Below the pieces are notes generated by a model, which saw only the letters and a list, made by a program, of their open reading frames with translations, was not told the DNA's origin and made no database searches. Below, piece after piece: positions 5,951 through 6,536 of a DNA stretch of 6,536 bases. The stretch is from Verrucomicrobiota bacterium (GTDB lineage Bacteria; Verrucomicrobiota; Verrucomicrobiia; Opitutales; UBA2995). The stretch's first letter is position 1; each line of letters begins with the position of its first letter. The position numbers and the translations under genes were made by a program. The stretch is from contig JAPUIL010000155.1 of the NCBI GenBank assembly GCA_027297085.1, forward strand, positions 1-6,536. Direction: 5' to 3'.

Positions 5951-6045
5951 TGATGAAAAATTTCTTGATGTATTAGTGCCTGACACGCCCAAAGAAAAGT
6001 GAATACCGTCAAACGATCAGGAACAATATCGTTCTTTGGTGTCAT
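5902..6045 (-). pseudogene. Second HTTM gene, N-terminal fragment cut by the IS remnant
   Basis: Hand translation from the ATG at 6045 gives 47 codons: MTPKNDIVPDRLTVFTFLWA, then CQALIHQEIFHHWVLANAKV, then STLEWST and a stop. Residues 11-33 align with residues 22-45 of the intact HTTM protein: RLTxFTF, WACQA, H, E and FH are identical (RLTVFTFLWACQALIHQEIF against RLTIFTFFWACQAAVHMEFF). The last dozen codons and the TGA come from the IS fragment. About 470 residues are missing. The SD is reasonable (GGAGAG about seven bases upstream, and AGAGGA directly before the ATG), so the start was once functional. It lies 138 bases downstream of the second DCC gene, matching the 123-base spacing of the intact pair. 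Too short to appear among long frames, it shows that the whole DCC-HTTM module was duplicated. Confidence 0.8.
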
Positions 6046-6120
6046 TCCTCTTCTCTCCGTCTTTCGAATACGCAGCTGACTGGTAATAATGCGGGATAAA
6101 TGCTCATAACTTGGGTTTGG

Positions 6121-6149
6121 CGATTAAGGTATGAGGCGATTCTTAATCG
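6121..6149. repeat. Alternative hairpins between DCC copy 2 and the broken HTTM copy
   Basis: The 8-base arms CGATTAAG (6121-6128) and CTTAATCG (6142-6149) are perfect complements. The right arm's AATCG can pair instead with CGATT at 6137-6141 in a tighter hairpin with a 3-base loop. The two structures exclude each other. On the minus strand no T-run follows. On the plus strand the next bases are pyrimidine-rich (TCACTTTCTTCTTTG). The role is unknown; the spacer of the intact module does not obviously share it. Confidence 0.3.
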
Positions 6150-6183
6150 TCACTTTCTTCTTTGTTATTCTTGTGGTGCGTTC

Positions 6184-6536
6184 CTATAACTTGTTTGCGA
6201 CGTCTTTATTCAAGTTGTTGACTTTCGTTCGACCAAGTACTTTAAGGAGCATATTACGACCAACTCTAAGTACCGGATACAGAATTCGTGAACGCAATTC
6301 GGATTTGAAAATCCAGTAATTGATTTTATTGAATACTCCTGATCTGCTGCCAAGAAGCGCCAAAGCGTGAATCGTGTCTGCACCATAATAGAGGCAATCA
6401 TCAATTTTCAACACCATGCCCTGGTCTAAATTGAGGCCTTTCCCAGTGATTTCTCTCACGATCGCACTATCATCACGTGCATTAATCAGAGTTATCTCAC
6501 CGATAGATTCTCGAATCCGCACTGTTTGACAATAAT
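6184..6536 (-). CDS. DCC-family (DUF393) thiol-disulfide oxidoreductase-like protein, copy 2 (N-terminus beyond window)
   Basis: The frame is open to the right edge. The visible part begins YCQTVRIRESIGE, which aligns with YVQMVRIRESIGE of copy 1 (residue 20 onward), so only about the first 19 residues are outside. These would include the D-x-x-C-x-x-C motif, which therefore cannot be checked. Shared blocks are INARD, LDQGMVL, DTIHALAL, YPVLR and the C-terminal NNL; I count 63 identities over about 104 aligned residues. The C-terminus is a few residues longer (NKDVANKL). A GTG at 6522 could be read as a start but lies inside conserved sequence and would remove the redox motif. Base composition looks more AT-rich than copy 1 in the stretches I counted (about 40% against 50% GC in 60-base samples). 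Its natural partner is the HTTM gene that starts at 6045 and is now broken. Confidence 0.87.
   Translation of the reverse strand, partial: YCQTVRIRESIGEITLINARDDSAIVREITGKGLNLDQGMVLKIDDCLYYGADTIHALALLGSRSGVFNKINYWIFKSELRSRILYPVLRVGRNMLLKVLGRTKVNNLNKDVANKL

Noticed and set aside
1..6536. CRISPR arrays, tRNA or rRNA genes.
   Set aside because: I saw no regularly spaced repeats, no tRNA-like cloverleaf with a CCA end, and no rRNA-like conserved stretch on either strand.

Overview
The window looks like an accessory region of a proteobacterial chromosome. The support is indirect: a surface-polysaccharide locus, IS3-type insertion sequence remnants, Shine-Dalgarno (SD) sites of the usual bacterial type, and membrane-protein families common in Gamma- and Betaproteobacteria. 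I cannot name the genus. Base composition is close to 50% GC by eye, and the right end is more AT-rich.

Left part (1 to about 1090) is the decaying edge of an exopolysaccharide locus on the minus strand. It holds the N-terminus of an undecaprenyl-phosphate sugar phosphotransferase, which runs off the left edge. About 260 bases without a gene follow, then the C-terminal third of a non-hydrolysing UDP-GlcNAc 2-epimerase (WecB type). The epimerase is cut exactly where the left end of an IS3-family element begins. That element keeps an SD site and the first 14 or so codons of its orfA, and the rest is gone.

Middle part (1197 to 5254) holds two large convergent membrane-protein genes whose stop codons overlap. 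On the plus strand is an 842-residue protein with membrane bundles on both sides of a spermidine-synthase-like, SAM-binding Rossmann domain. On the minus strand is a 510-residue HTTM/vitamin-K-dependent-carboxylase-like protein. Upstream of the HTTM gene and co-directional with it lies a DCC-family (DUF393) thiol-disulfide oxidoreductase gene.

Right part (5772 to 6536) contains a second, damaged copy of the same DCC-HTTM pair: a DCC paralogue about 60% identical to the first, running off the right edge, then the first ~33 codons of a second HTTM gene. A second left-end fragment of the same IS3-type element cuts that gene. On the other side of the fragment is a short reading frame that ends one base before the first DCC gene, probably the tail of a lost gene.

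The main biological content is therefore a duplicated DCC-HTTM module beside a SAM-domain membrane protein, reshaped by one IS family that left two solo left ends. A shared redox or membrane-modification role for the module is my inference; the sequence does not prove it.
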